Assembly (NCBI RefSeq): GCF_904846175.1
Contig: NZ_CAJGZM010000003.1
Span: 62,001-126,000 of the forward strand
Length of the DNA: 64,000 bases
Origin: Psychrobacter immobilis
GTDB lineage: Bacteria > Pseudomonadota > Gammaproteobacteria > Pseudomonadales > Moraxellaceae
Direction: 5' to 3'
Shown piece after piece: positions 28,914 through 37,131 of this stretch (positions are counted from its first letter, which is position 1; every line of letters begins with the position of its first letter). A program made the translations under genes and the position numbers. The notes beneath the pieces were generated by a model. It had not been told where the DNA came from and searched no databases. It worked only from the letters and a program-made list of their open reading frames with translations.

Positions 28914-29831
28914 CTACTCATTCAATTCTGCAAAAAACAGCTGCTGTGCCAAGCGAAAAGTATTACAGTGCGCTTCGACCACATCTTCGATATCTTCTGA
29001 ATAGCCGCCGCCCATGACGATAGCGACGGGAATATTTGCCGCTTTAGCTTGGTGTAAGACATACTCATCACGCGCCTTACAACCCTCTATCGTCAGACTA
29101 AGTTTGCCCAATTTATCGGTTGCTAACACATCGACTGCAGATTGGTAAAATATCATATCTGGCGCAAATTCATTGATTAAACGCGGCAGCGTATCCTCTA
29201 GTATCTGTAAATATTCCACATCACCTGTATCATTATCTAGCTCGATGTCTAAGTCTGATACTTGTTTGCGAAATGGATAGTTTTTTGCGCCATGCATACT
29301 AAAGACGAAAACGCGCGGTTCATCCGCCATAATGCTGGCATTACCATTGCCTTGATGAACGTCTAAATCCACTATCAATATTCTTTGCGCCTGTCCGCGA
29401 TTTAACAATAAATTGCTGGCGATACAAACATCATTAAAGACGCAAAAGCCTTCACCATGATCGGCAAAAGCATGATGAGTGCCACCCGCGACATTCATTG
29501 CCACACCATATTGCTGCGCGTATAACGCACATTCATAAGTGGCATGGGCAATATAACGACCACGCTCTACCAGCTCTGGCGTCATCTCAAAGCCAATGGC
29601 GCGCGCTTCTTTACGTGGTAAGGTCTGGGTTTTAAGCTGCTGCCAATAGTCCGCTGTATGGGTGGTTAAAATTTCATCTTCGCTTAAGCGCGCAGGGGCA
29701 AAAAAATTACCGCTATTGATGGTACCTTCCGCTAGTAAGCGCTCAGGAATCATGGTGTATTTTTGCATGGGAAAGCGGTGTTTTTCAGGTACGGAATAAT
29801 GAAAAATATCAGAATAAGCAATTTTTAGCAT
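28914..29831 (-). CDS. Histone deacetylase-family (AcuC-like) hydrolase
   Basis: A 305-residue zinc hydrolase of the arginase/deacetylase fold. Key motifs: GGTHHAFADHGEGFCVFND (active-site His-His pair and the Phe-rich channel), VDLDVHQGNGNA (zinc ligands Asp and His), and SAVDVLATDKLGKLSLT with the third zinc Asp. The closest class is bacterial class II HDAC-like proteins that deacetylate acetyl-lysine, acetylpolyamines or other small amides. Substrate is not deducible. Length is normal. The adjacent DUF2905 gene may be in the same transcript. Confidence 0.92.
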   Translation of the reverse strand: MLKIAYSDIFHYSVPEKHRFPMQKYTMIPERLLAEGTINSGNFFAPARLSEDEILTTHTADYWQQLKTQTLPRKEARAIGFEMTPELVERGRYIAHATYECALYAQQYGVAMNVAGGTHHAFADHGEGFCVFNDVCIASNLLLNRGQAQRILIVDLDVHQGNGNASIMADEPRVFVFSMHGAKNYPFRKQVSDLDIELDNDTGDVEYLQILEDTLPRLINEFAPDMIFYQSAVDVLATDKLGKLSLTIEGCKARDEYVLHQAKAANIPVAIVMGGGYSEDIEDVVEAHCNTFRLAQQLFFAELNE

Positions 29832-29955
29832 AGTATTAACGTATGTCTTTTAAAAAGTGATTTAGGGATAAAAGGATAGAGAGGTTTAAGTATTTTGAAA
29901 GTAGGGTATTGATGAGAAAATGTAAGAGCGACAAATATCTAGCTTGCGCAATGGA

Positions 29956-30948
29956 TTACTGAACAAACTGCGTTGGTAAGAAAAAGGTTCGAGCATCCTC
30001 TTGCTGATGTAGCGTCATCAGTAAGTCTGGCAATTCTACAGCAGGATTTTGATTGTTGACCAAGTCACTAAATATCTCGTAAGCGACCGTGGTCATCGCG
30101 ATGACACTTTGTAATAAATGCTCAATGGTGTTTTCATCGATACCGACTGCTTCGATATCGATGGCGTTTTTGTAGCGTATCTCGCCATCATTGATGTCCA
30201 TTTCAAGATTGCCAATCAGCATGTCGTAATTGATTTGGGTAATCAATAGCATGGCGGCGCTTTGATGGCTTTCGGGTATTAAGAACGGCAAAATACCATA
30301 GACTGCCAGTAGGTTGTTGTGTTCTTGCACGCGAAATAGGTAGCCGCAGTCGAGCTTTTTATTGCGCATTCTTAAAGACAAATAGTGTGATTGCTGGCTG
30401 TCATTATTGTTATTGTCGCTGTCACTGCTTTTTGGTCGATAATGGTTATAATGCCATTGTTGCTCGTCGAAATACTGCTTAAGATAATTGATAATGGGGG
30501 TGTCATTCAGCTCATTTTGTTTCGCCATATTGTCAATGTCATTGTCAAAATAATCGTCAGTATCAGCGCTGCTATCTAACCGACTATCAAGATTGCTACT
30601 AAGGCTGCTATAAATGACGTCATCGAAACGGTTATCAAAGCTGTGGTTGACGTTATGATTTAAACTATGATTTAAGTCAGGGTTAGAGCCGCTAACATGC
30701 GTATCATCGTGGTTATTATCCTTATTCTTTTTAGTATCTTTAGGATAGTTTTCTACACTATCACTCTCATTTTCTGAAGGATGAGGGTTGTTTTTATCCT
30801 GTTTTGTTAGATTTAAATCTGAACCCAAATCCAAATCTAAAGCTAAGTCGTTAGCTATCTTCGTATCATCAATAGCAGCCTGTTCAGCTGATACATTAAG
30901 CAGCTGTTTTATTCTTTGCCATAAGCTGAGTTTATAAGATTGGCTCAT
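29956..30948 (-). CDS. YbjN-domain protein with long disordered N-terminus
   Basis: A 330-residue protein. The first ~165 residues are Asp/Asn/Ser-rich and disordered (for example DTHVSGSNPDLNHSLNHN). The C-terminal ~150 residues form a YbjN-type domain (type III secretion chaperone-like fold): YLSLRMRNKKLDCGYLFRV, LLAVYGILPFLIPESHQS, INYDMLIGNLEMDINDGE and IRYKNAIDIEAVGI are in the expected order. YbjN is a sensory or regulatory protein of uncertain mechanism. It lies 67 bases after the next upstream gene on the same strand, so the two likely form an operon. Confidence 0.8.
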   Translation of the reverse strand: MSQSYKLSLWQRIKQLLNVSAEQAAIDDTKIANDLALDLDLGSDLNLTKQDKNNPHPSENESDSVENYPKDTKKNKDNNHDDTHVSGSNPDLNHSLNHNVNHSFDNRFDDVIYSSLSSNLDSRLDSSADTDDYFDNDIDNMAKQNELNDTPIINYLKQYFDEQQWHYNHYRPKSSDSDNNNNDSQQSHYLSLRMRNKKLDCGYLFRVQEHNNLLAVYGILPFLIPESHQSAAMLLITQINYDMLIGNLEMDINDGEIRYKNAIDIEAVGIDENTIEHLLQSVIAMTTVAYEIFSDLVNNQNPAVELPDLLMTLHQQEDARTFFLPTQFVQ

Positions 30949-31015
30949 AGATAGTAGGCTAGCTAATAAAGGGTGGAAGTTTAAACACTAAATAATAAAC
31001 CGTACGCTAAAAAAA

Positions 31016-32122
31016 TTAATCTGTGCTAAATACCAATCCTGTTTTGATACTCGGCTGGGCATAAAACGCTTGCAGCATCTCTGTTATATGCGCCGTAACC
31101 CATGAGCTTTCAAGGGCGTCAGTGACGACAGGTAGCAGGGCAGTACTCAATTTCGTCATTGCCTGCTCATCGATGTTTAAACTTGCCGCGATATTGGCCA
31201 TGCTGTCGGCCTGATGGTTGGTATACCAAGTATCGACACCGGCTGCCACAAGGCTATGCAAATAAGGTGATAGGCGCAGACGGTTATAGCTTTGTTGGAT
31301 GCTGTTTTCAATATGCTCAATACTGCTATCGTTAGGCTCATCACGTAAATAGGTTTGGATTTCGCTAATCGGCTTATCTTTGATACGCCCCCAACCCGTT
31401 ACCAATAAGCGTGCAACCTCTTCATTGGATAAATGCGCTTGGGCATTGGCTTCTGCTCGGCGCGCCAAATCTTTAATATTACGATGCAGGTAGGTCTGCA
31501 ACTTTTCATCAAGATTGCGATTGGTTGCTTTTTCAAACGAGCTACGTCCAAGTTTCATCAGTTTGCCAGCAGCACCGGCTTTATCTAGCGTGGTTTCCAT
31601 AAAATCATTGATAGCGTGATACAGCGTTTGCGTCAATAAATCAGCAAAGGTTTCATTGCCGACCAGTGTATGAACCAAGATATTACGCTGCTCTTCATGA
31701 CTACCGACGTAGCTGGCTAGAATCTCAACTTGGGTGTCATCGACCAATTCTGATAAAGGCACATTATCATTAACGGGATGATAAATAATAGTATGCAAAA
31801 TATCGCGAATATCGCTGCGAACTACTTTGCTTAGCGGCTGTTTAAGAAACCAGTCATTAATAAGATGCTGCAAATCATCGCTACTGATATATTTACTCAG
31901 TGGCTGCTCACCAAACCACTGCCAAGCTTGCATTGATAGCGGCTCTGCTTGTGAGCGCAACCATTGCTGCATAAAGGCAACTTGCGCCTCGATTAAGCTG
32001 TTTAGAGTTAGCATGGGCGTGTCTGATTTTTGAGCTGAGTTTTGAATATCTTTTGAAGTCTGCATAGGTTTTGAGGTCATAGTAATCGACAATTTGTTAT
32101 ACTGTGTGGTTGTGGTAAGCAT
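31016..32122 (-). CDS. Unrecognised soluble protein, helix-rich
   Basis: A 368-residue protein that I cannot assign to a family. It is predicted almost fully helical, without signal peptide or membrane helix. Segments with a repeated feel occur: EPLSMQAWQWFGEQPLSKYI and DWFLKQPLSKVV near the N-terminus share a QPLSK motif, and RIKDKPISEIQTYL later is related. A basic helix (KLMKLGRSSFEKATNR) lies near the centre. The start is uncertain: ATG codons at residues 1, 15 and 20 have no strong ribosome binding site. It is divergent from ccmA by 76 bases and likely heads an operon with the YbjN-like gene. Confidence 0.7.
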   Translation of the reverse strand: MLTTTTQYNKLSITMTSKPMQTSKDIQNSAQKSDTPMLTLNSLIEAQVAFMQQWLRSQAEPLSMQAWQWFGEQPLSKYISSDDLQHLINDWFLKQPLSKVVRSDIRDILHTIIYHPVNDNVPLSELVDDTQVEILASYVGSHEEQRNILVHTLVGNETFADLLTQTLYHAINDFMETTLDKAGAAGKLMKLGRSSFEKATNRNLDEKLQTYLHRNIKDLARRAEANAQAHLSNEEVARLLVTGWGRIKDKPISEIQTYLRDEPNDSSIEHIENSIQQSYNRLRLSPYLHSLVAAGVDTWYTNHQADSMANIAASLNIDEQAMTKLSTALLPVVTDALESSWVTAHITEMLQAFYAQPSIKTGLVFSTD

Positions 32123-32198
32123 AAAGTATTATGCCACGAACATCAGCTGTGTTTGTGATGAATATTGCTTGCTGCTTAATAAATAATGAGAGGTTTGG

Positions 32199-32828
32199 AT
32201 GACGGCTCTGAATACCGCTTTACTTGCGCTTGATGAGCTGACGGTTCAGCGCGGTGAAATCCCTTTATGTGAAGGCGTGACGCTCAATCTGGCTGCTGGT
32301 AGCATTTGTCACTTAATCGGCGCCAATGGTACGGGTAAGACGACGCTACTGATGCAATTAGCTGGGTTATTGCCAGTGCTGAGCGGTGAGGTTATTTATC
32401 AAGGAATAGCAAGCTTACCTGTGCAGCCTTTATACGTGTCGCACCAGTTAGGTATTCATCCAAACCTGACCGTCGCCCAAAATCTCACCTTTTTGCTCAA
32501 TTTATATGGCATTAGCCCAAGTATGGCTGATGTTGATGACGCTCTCACGTGGGTAGGATTGCAGGGTTTTGAGACCATTAGCTCAAGCCATTTGTCTGCA
32601 GGGCAAACGCGCCGTATTACCCTTGCGCGCTTGTATTTATTAACGCCTGAAGTTACCCCTTTATGGTTGCTTGACGAGCCATTTACCGCGCTTGATGTCG
32701 ATATGGTCGCGCGCATGGAAGACAGATTGCGAGAATTTACTATGGCTGGCGGTGCGATATTAATGACCAGTCATCAGGCCGTCGGCGTCGCCAATCAAGT
32801 GCTAGATTTATCCGATTATATGGTGTAA
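32199..32828 (+). CDS. ccmA: Haem exporter ATPase CcmA
   Basis: A 209-residue ABC ATPase of cytochrome c maturation System I. The Walker A motif is GANGTGKTTL, the signature LSAGQTRRITLARL, and Walker B LWLLDEPFTALD; the family's SSGQ-like signature is altered to SAGQ as usual in CcmA. With CcmB it drives release of holo-CcmE from CcmCDE by ATP hydrolysis. GAGAGG lies before the ATG. It is the first gene of the ccmABCDE cluster. A small repeat-based ORF separates it from ccmB. Confidence 0.96.
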   Translation: MTALNTALLALDELTVQRGEIPLCEGVTLNLAAGSICHLIGANGTGKTTLLMQLAGLLPVLSGEVIYQGIASLPVQPLYVSHQLGIHPNLTVAQNLTFLLNLYGISPSMADVDDALTWVGLQGFETISSSHLSAGQTRRITLARLYLLTPEVTPLWLLDEPFTALDVDMVARMEDRLREFTMAGGAILMTSHQAVGVANQVLDLSDYMV

Positions 32829-32830
32829 AT

Positions 32831-32920
32831 ATGCTTAATATAAGTGCCATAAGCATCAATCTAACTGCAACAAGCGTCAATATAAGTGCGACAAGCATTA
32901 GTGGAAGAGCGAATAGATGA
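32831..32920 (+). CDS. Possible 29-residue micro-ORF between ccmA and ccmB
   Basis: The ATG lies two bases after the ccmA stop. The 29 codons are made of three seven-residue units (NISAISI, NLTATSV, NISATSI) and the TGA overlaps the ATG of ccmB as ATGA, a typical translational-coupling overlap. No own ribosome binding site is visible, so it could only be translated by re-initiation after ccmA. It may equally be the by-product of a 21-bp tandem repeat. Confidence 0.35.
   Translation: MLNISAISINLTATSVNISATSISGRANR
32838..32900. repeat. Three 21-bp imperfect tandem repeats between ccmA and ccmB
   Basis: Units at 32838-32858, 32859-32879 and 32880-32900; the outer two are most alike. The period is a multiple of three, so the micro-ORF over it stays open. 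Confidence 0.85.
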
Positions 32921-33669
32921 TAGATCCAGACAGTTCAGTACAAACCGTGAATACAGGCTCAAATGCTATCACTTCAAATGCTAGTGCAGCTGCTGTGCGC
33001 GGTATCAGCTTTATGCAGCTTTGGCGGCGCGAATGGCAGGTCAAGCAGCAAGGAGCGGTACAGTGGTTATATCCTCTAGTACTGTTTTTAGTGATTATTA
33101 CCTTGTTTCCGCTAGCCGTTGGTAGTGAGCCTGCTTTATTGCAGCGTCTTGGGGTGTCCGCAGTTTGGATTGCAGCTCTGTTGTCGCTGGTAATGGGCGT
33201 TGATGGTTTGTTTAAGCCTGCCCTTGATAATGGTACGCTGGCGCAATTGGTCGTCGCTAAAGCGTCGCTGCCATTATGGGTACTGATTCGTTTGGTTATT
33301 CACTGGATTTTTAGTAGTGGTATCGTGGCGGCATTAAGTTTGCTCGCCGTGCCTCTATTTCAGCTTAGTTGGTTTGAGGCGTGGATATTGATGGCATCTA
33401 TTATCACTGGCAGTCCGATGCTGCTCATGCTGTCAGCAGTCGCCAGTAGTCTGACGTTATCACTAAAAAATGGTGCGGTGCTGGTACCTCTGATTGCTTT
33501 ACCGATGCAGTTGCCCGTATTGATCTTTGCCACTGGTGCGGTTGATTTATTTGCCACCGGTCTTAATGGATTACCTATTTTAGCGTTGTTGCTGGCAGGT
33601 AGTATTATTTCAGTTTTAGTGATGCCGTGGGTCATTGCCCTGACGCTAAAAATGTCTTGGCTTAATTAA
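32917..33669 (+). CDS. ccmB: Haem exporter membrane subunit CcmB
   Basis: A 250-residue membrane protein with six helices, the permease partner of CcmA. The sequence around FMQLWRREWQVKQQ begins the domain, and LLVVITLFPLAVGSEP-like VLFLVIITLFPLAVG, then GVDGLFKPALDNGTL, match the family. The first ~25 residues are an extra Ser/Ala/Asn-rich tail. The ribosome binding site is GGAAGAGCG, overlapping the micro-ORF. ccmC follows after 208 bases. Confidence 0.94.
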   Translation: MIDPDSSVQTVNTGSNAITSNASAAAVRGISFMQLWRREWQVKQQGAVQWLYPLVLFLVIITLFPLAVGSEPALLQRLGVSAVWIAALLSLVMGVDGLFKPALDNGTLAQLVVAKASLPLWVLIRLVIHWIFSSGIVAALSLLAVPLFQLSWFEAWILMASIITGSPMLLMLSAVASSLTLSLKNGAVLVPLIALPMQLPVLIFATGAVDLFATGLNGLPILALLLAGSIISVLVMPWVIALTLKMSWLN

Positions 33670-33744
33670 AAGCCCATGTTGGCATGTCATTCTTTTTCTT
33701 ATTAAAACCCTTTATATTAACAGCATGGTGAAAACTGGCAACTT

Positions 33745-33753
33745 TGCTATAAT
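33745..33753 (+). promoter_or_regulatory. Extended -10 promoter candidate for ccmC
   Basis: TGCTATAAT (33745-33753) contains a perfect -10 with the extended TGn element; no good -35 is seen. It lies in the unusually long gap between ccmB and ccmC, suggesting that ccmCDE can be transcribed separately. Confidence 0.5.
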
Positions 33754-33877
33754 AGTCTATTAAACATACAGTCACGTGTAGATTCTATCCAGCGTTTAAC
33801 GCCAGCAGGTTAGCGGGTAGTCGTATGAATCATGTGTTTTACTCGATAACCACCAGCTGCGCAATAGGTTTATTCCC

Positions 33878-34666
33878 ATGCCCAACCTGAATAATGTCTC
33901 ATCTCCTAGCCTATGGCAACGTATCTGGCAAGTTTTCTTGACCACAGTGGGTACCAAGGAGTTCTTTCGTATCTTTTCGCCTTGGGTCAAGTGGTTAGCG
34001 ATATTAGCCGGTCTCTGTCTGCTCATCGGTAGCGTTTGGGGCTTGGCATTTGCGCCGCCTGATTATCTGCAAGGTAATAGCTATCGCATTATCTTTATCC
34101 ATGTACCGGCAGCCAGCCTTGCTATCTCCATTTATTTTGCTTTAGCGGTGCTCGGAGTAATTTATTTAGTCTGGAAAATTAAGACCGCTAGCCTCGTGGC
34201 GCAAGCGTTAGCTCCGATGGGGTTTTTGCTTTGTGTGATTAGTTTACTGACCGGTTCTATTTGGGCAAAACCGACATGGGGTACGTATTGGGTTTGGGAT
34301 GCGCGGCTGACTTCGATGCTGATTTTGGCGTTTTTATATGCGGGCGTGATGGCATTGTTTGCCGCCTTTGAACATACGGCCAATCGTGGCAAGGCGGCGG
34401 CTATTTTGTCTATTGTTGGCGCTGTCAACTTGCCCATTATCAAGTACTCAGTACAGTGGTGGAATACCTTGCACCAAGGCTCGACCTTTACGCTGACTGC
34501 GGCACCAAAAATGTCGGCGGATATGTGGATGCCCTTACTATTGATGATTGTTGGCAGCTATTTATTGGTGGCGACGTTGGCCATTTATCGTACCAATACC
34601 CTGATTTTATATCGCGACCAAGGTAAAGCGTGGGTAAAAGAATACGTTCGTGCGCAAAACAAATAA
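33878..34666 (+). CDS. ccmC: Haem handling protein CcmC
   Basis: A 262-residue integral membrane protein with six helices that holds haem and transfers it to CcmE. The WWD signature is AKPTWGTYWVWDARLTS (residues about 128-144). Flanking conserved histidines are in RIIFIHVPAASLA and in QWWNTLHQGST. The N-terminus precedes the first helix by ~35 residues. The DNA shows no strong ribosome binding site. ccmD follows after 59 bases. Confidence 0.96.
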   Translation: MPNLNNVSSPSLWQRIWQVFLTTVGTKEFFRIFSPWVKWLAILAGLCLLIGSVWGLAFAPPDYLQGNSYRIIFIHVPAASLAISIYFALAVLGVIYLVWKIKTASLVAQALAPMGFLLCVISLLTGSIWAKPTWGTYWVWDARLTSMLILAFLYAGVMALFAAFEHTANRGKAAAILSIVGAVNLPIIKYSVQWWNTLHQGSTFTLTAAPKMSADMWMPLLLMIVGSYLLVATLAIYRTNTLILYRDQGKAWVKEYVRAQNK

Positions 34667-34725
34667 CCGCATAACAAGATAACAATACAGCCATGAGCAA
34701 AGCAAATAACGGCTAGGAAAATATA

Positions 34726-34947
34726 ATGCAGCCTTACTTTTATAGCGTCTCTGAGTTTATCGCCATGGGTGAGCATGGTGTGTTTGTCTGGTCATGCTGG
34801 GCAATTACGGTCGGCATGATGCTGATTTTTATTATTTATATTCGCCGTGAACGGCAAGCGCTTATCAAGCAGCTAGCAATTCAGCAAGCGCGTCAAGCAC
34901 AGCGTGCTGCTAAGACTCCAAATCCTGCGACCAAACAATCCTCTTAA
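34726..34947 (+). CDS. ccmD: CcmD, small haem exporter subunit
   Basis: A 73-residue membrane protein with one helix (GVFVWSCWAITVGMMLIFIIYI) preceded by EFIAMGEHG, the family pattern, and a basic cytoplasmic tail (RRERQALIKQLAIQQARQAQR). It binds CcmC and CcmE and assists holo-CcmE release. AGGAAAA is upstream of the ATG. Confidence 0.93.
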   Translation: MQPYFYSVSEFIAMGEHGVFVWSCWAITVGMMLIFIIYIRRERQALIKQLAIQQARQAQRAAKTPNPATKQSS

Positions 34948-35188
34948 AAAATCCTTTTTAATATCAAAATTTTAGCTTTTAAAATAATAACGGCTTACTT
35001 GCAAATATATGACCTCATCAGTTGCTAGGGGGCTTATTGATTTGGGCAAAAAATGCTACCATATAGGTATTAGAAAAGTACGGTTGGACGGGCTTGTTAT
35101 CAAGTCAGTCTAATAAGCATTTCTTTAATATTTTCTGTTTTGCAGACGCGCAGTTTGTAAAACAGCGACTCATCAATGAGGTAGTAGT

Positions 35189-35689
35189 ATGAACGCAGTT
35201 CGTCGCAAAAAACTGATGTGGGTTATGTTTACGCTTGCAGGGGCGGCGATTGCCGTGGTGTTGGTGATTTATGCCATTGGGCAACAGACCGATTACTACT
35301 TTGACGCTACTGCCATTGCGAAGGGTGAAGCTCCGCAAGACAAGCGTATCCGTGCTGGCGGTATGGTAGTTGCTGGTAGTGTCCAACGTGCGCCAAATGA
35401 CCCGCTAAGTATTGAATTTGCTATTACCGACTTTCAATCCACAGTACCAGTTACTTATCAAGGTATCTTGCCAGATTTGTTCGCTGAAAACTCAGGTGTG
35501 GTTGCAACCGGCAAAATGCAAGGCGATACCTTTGTCGCAGGTGAAGTATTGGCCAAGCATGATGAAAATTATATGCCACCAGAAGTTGCCAAATCGATGA
35601 AAGAAAATAATCGTAGCAGCGCGGTCCCTTCTTCTGAGCAATATAACCCCGCTGAAAAAGTTCATAAGACCAATACCTTGCAGCAGTAA
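35189..35689 (+). CDS. ccmE: Haem chaperone CcmE
   Basis: A 166-residue periplasmic haem chaperone anchored by an N-terminal helix (residues 9-30). The OB-fold domain includes [28 protein letters not shown] and the haem site [14 protein letters not shown], where His124 binds haem covalently and Tyr128 is the axial ligand. An ordinary CcmE length. It is the last gene of the cluster: a strong terminator and an unrelated gene follow, and ccmF, ccmG and ccmH are not found here. Confidence 0.97.
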   Translation: MNAVRRKKLMWVMFTLAGAAIAVVLVIYAIGQQTDYYFDATAIAKGEAPQDKRIRAGGMVVAGSVQRAPNDPLSIEFAITDFQSTVPVTYQGILPDLFAENSGVVATGKMQGDTFVAGEVLAKHDENYMPPEVAKSMKENNRSSAVPSSEQYNPAEKVHKTNTLQQ

Positions 35690-35740
35690 TAGCGCGAGCA
35701 ATAATAATTATCAATAGTTATCGTAAAAAGCGTCAAATAC

Positions 35741-35774
35741 AAAAAAGCCAGTGACTTTTATCACTGGCTTTTTT
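35741..35774. terminator. Bidirectional terminator after ccmE
   Basis: AAAAAAGCCAGTGA/TCACTGGCTTTTTT, a 14-bp perfect stem with a T-run on both strands; it serves ccmE and the convergent aldo/keto reductase gene. Confidence 0.95.
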
Positions 35775-35803
35775 GTTGCTAGTATTTAAATAAGTATGAT
35801 TTA

Positions 35804-36652
35804 TTAATCATCCCACTCTGGTGAATAATCCGGATGCTTAATTTTACGCCCGTCACTACGCGCTAAGCTGCCAATTTTCTCAAGTTCATCCGCACTGAGC
35901 GTTACCTTGACAGCATCTAAGTTGCCTTGTAAGTGCTCAGGATTAGAGGTTTTTGGAATCGCAATACGCTGCTTATCAGATAAAATCCACGCCAGCGATA
36001 CTTGCGCTGGAGTAATCCCGTGATTATCAGCGATTTCCTTAATCACTTCATTATCAAACACATCACCGCGGGCAAGTGGCGAGTAAGCTTCTAATAAAAT
36101 ATGGTGATTATTTAAAAAAGTCTGCAACGTTTTTTGCTTAATAAAAGGGTGAAACTCCACCTGATTGACCGCAATAGGCATATCAGCATAGCGTTTGGCT
36201 TCGATGATATTGGCGATGTTAAAGTTAGACACCCCGATATTGCGAGTCAGCCCTTGTTTTTGTAACTCGCAAAGCGCCGGAATAGTTTCAGATAAAGGCA
36301 CACGATCATCGGGCCAATGTAGCAGCAGTAAGTCAACGTAATCGGTATCTAAGTTTGCTAACGAACGCTTGGTAGCCGCTATGAGTTTCTCTGGCTCAAA
36401 CTTCATGTCATCAGGAAATATTTTTGTCGTTAAAAAGAACTTATCACGAGCGATGCCTGATTGCTTAATGCCTTTTCCCACCTCTTTTTCATTATCATAA
36501 GCTTGGGCAGTATCAATATGCTCGTAACCCATTTTTAATCCTTGGCTGACGACATCGATACAGTCTTGACCGGTTGATTGCCACGTACCCAGTCCTAGTA
36601 CCGGAATGTTTGCTTGTCCAGCGCTGCGAATATTATAAGTTTTAGCACGCAT
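35804..36652 (-). CDS. Aldo/keto reductase (DkgA/DkgB type)
   Basis: A 282-residue NADPH-dependent reductase with the (beta/alpha)8 barrel. The catalytic tetrad is D47, Y52, K77 and H112 (in HIDTAQAYDNE, TTKIFP and LLLHWP). The NADP-binding IAIPKTSNPEHLQGN (residues about 239-253) and GVSNFN complete the picture. Such enzymes reduce methylglyoxal, 2,5-diketogluconate and other carbonyls; the specific substrate is open. It is divergent from the MFS/deaminase operon with a 479-base gap that contains a palindromic promoter, so coordinated control is possible. Confidence 0.95.
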   Translation of the reverse strand: MRAKTYNIRSAGQANIPVLGLGTWQSTGQDCIDVVSQGLKMGYEHIDTAQAYDNEKEVGKGIKQSGIARDKFFLTTKIFPDDMKFEPEKLIAATKRSLANLDTDYVDLLLLHWPDDRVPLSETIPALCELQKQGLTRNIGVSNFNIANIIEAKRYADMPIAVNQVEFHPFIKQKTLQTFLNNHHILLEAYSPLARGDVFDNEVIKEIADNHGITPAQVSLAWILSDKQRIAIPKTSNPEHLQGNLDAVKVTLSADELEKIGSLARSDGRKIKHPDYSPEWDD

Positions 36653-37131
36653 ATTATTATCCTTGTTGTTTTTGTGATTTATTAATAGCTCTTGTATTTA
36701 TTAATAGAGAATTCAAGCAGAAATATGATGTTCTCATTCTCTATTAAGCTTAGCCACTATAAAAAGAAAGTACGTTGATTGAAAGAGCAGGTGACGCTTT
36801 CCTACAAACCACAAACAGGCTGTAACGTCATTTAATAGTTATTAAAGCCGCTAATAGGTCATTCGAGTGTGTTGCCAAAAATAGGCATTGCTGAAATTAC
36901 AAAACCTTACTATAGTAAGGGGTATATCTAAAAGCGGCGTAATGCTAGAGTATAACCAAACAAATGACAAATTTATTTATCCATAAAAATTTATCTATTT
37001 ACAGATATATAGATTCTTATTGATAGAGCTACCAATAAAGCAATGGTTAACAAGGTAACGATTAAGAACATAACGATGAACAAAGTTAAGTTGCACAATC
37101 TTCTAGCAACTTCATTCAATTAGGAGAGGAT
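36653..37131. promoter_or_regulatory. Divergent regulatory region between aldo/keto reductase and MFS gene
   Basis: 479 bases without a gene. It holds the palindromic promoter at 36888-36920 (separate entry). The remainder is AT-rich. The leader between that promoter and the MFS start would be about 210 bases; no known riboswitch (purine, guanidine or other) was recognised in it. Confidence 0.6.
36888..36920 (+). promoter_or_regulatory. Candidate promoter with a 16-bp palindrome over the -10
   Basis: TTGCTG (36888-36893), a 17-base spacer and TATAGT (36911-36916). The -10 sits inside CCTTACTATAGTAAGG (36905-36920), a perfect palindrome, so a dimeric regulator binding here would cover the promoter. 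Directed toward the MFS gene. Confidence 0.6.

Noticed and set aside
36921..37131. Possible riboswitch in the MFS/deaminase leader
   Set aside because: The leader is long enough, but no conserved purine, guanidine or other aptamer core could be recognised.
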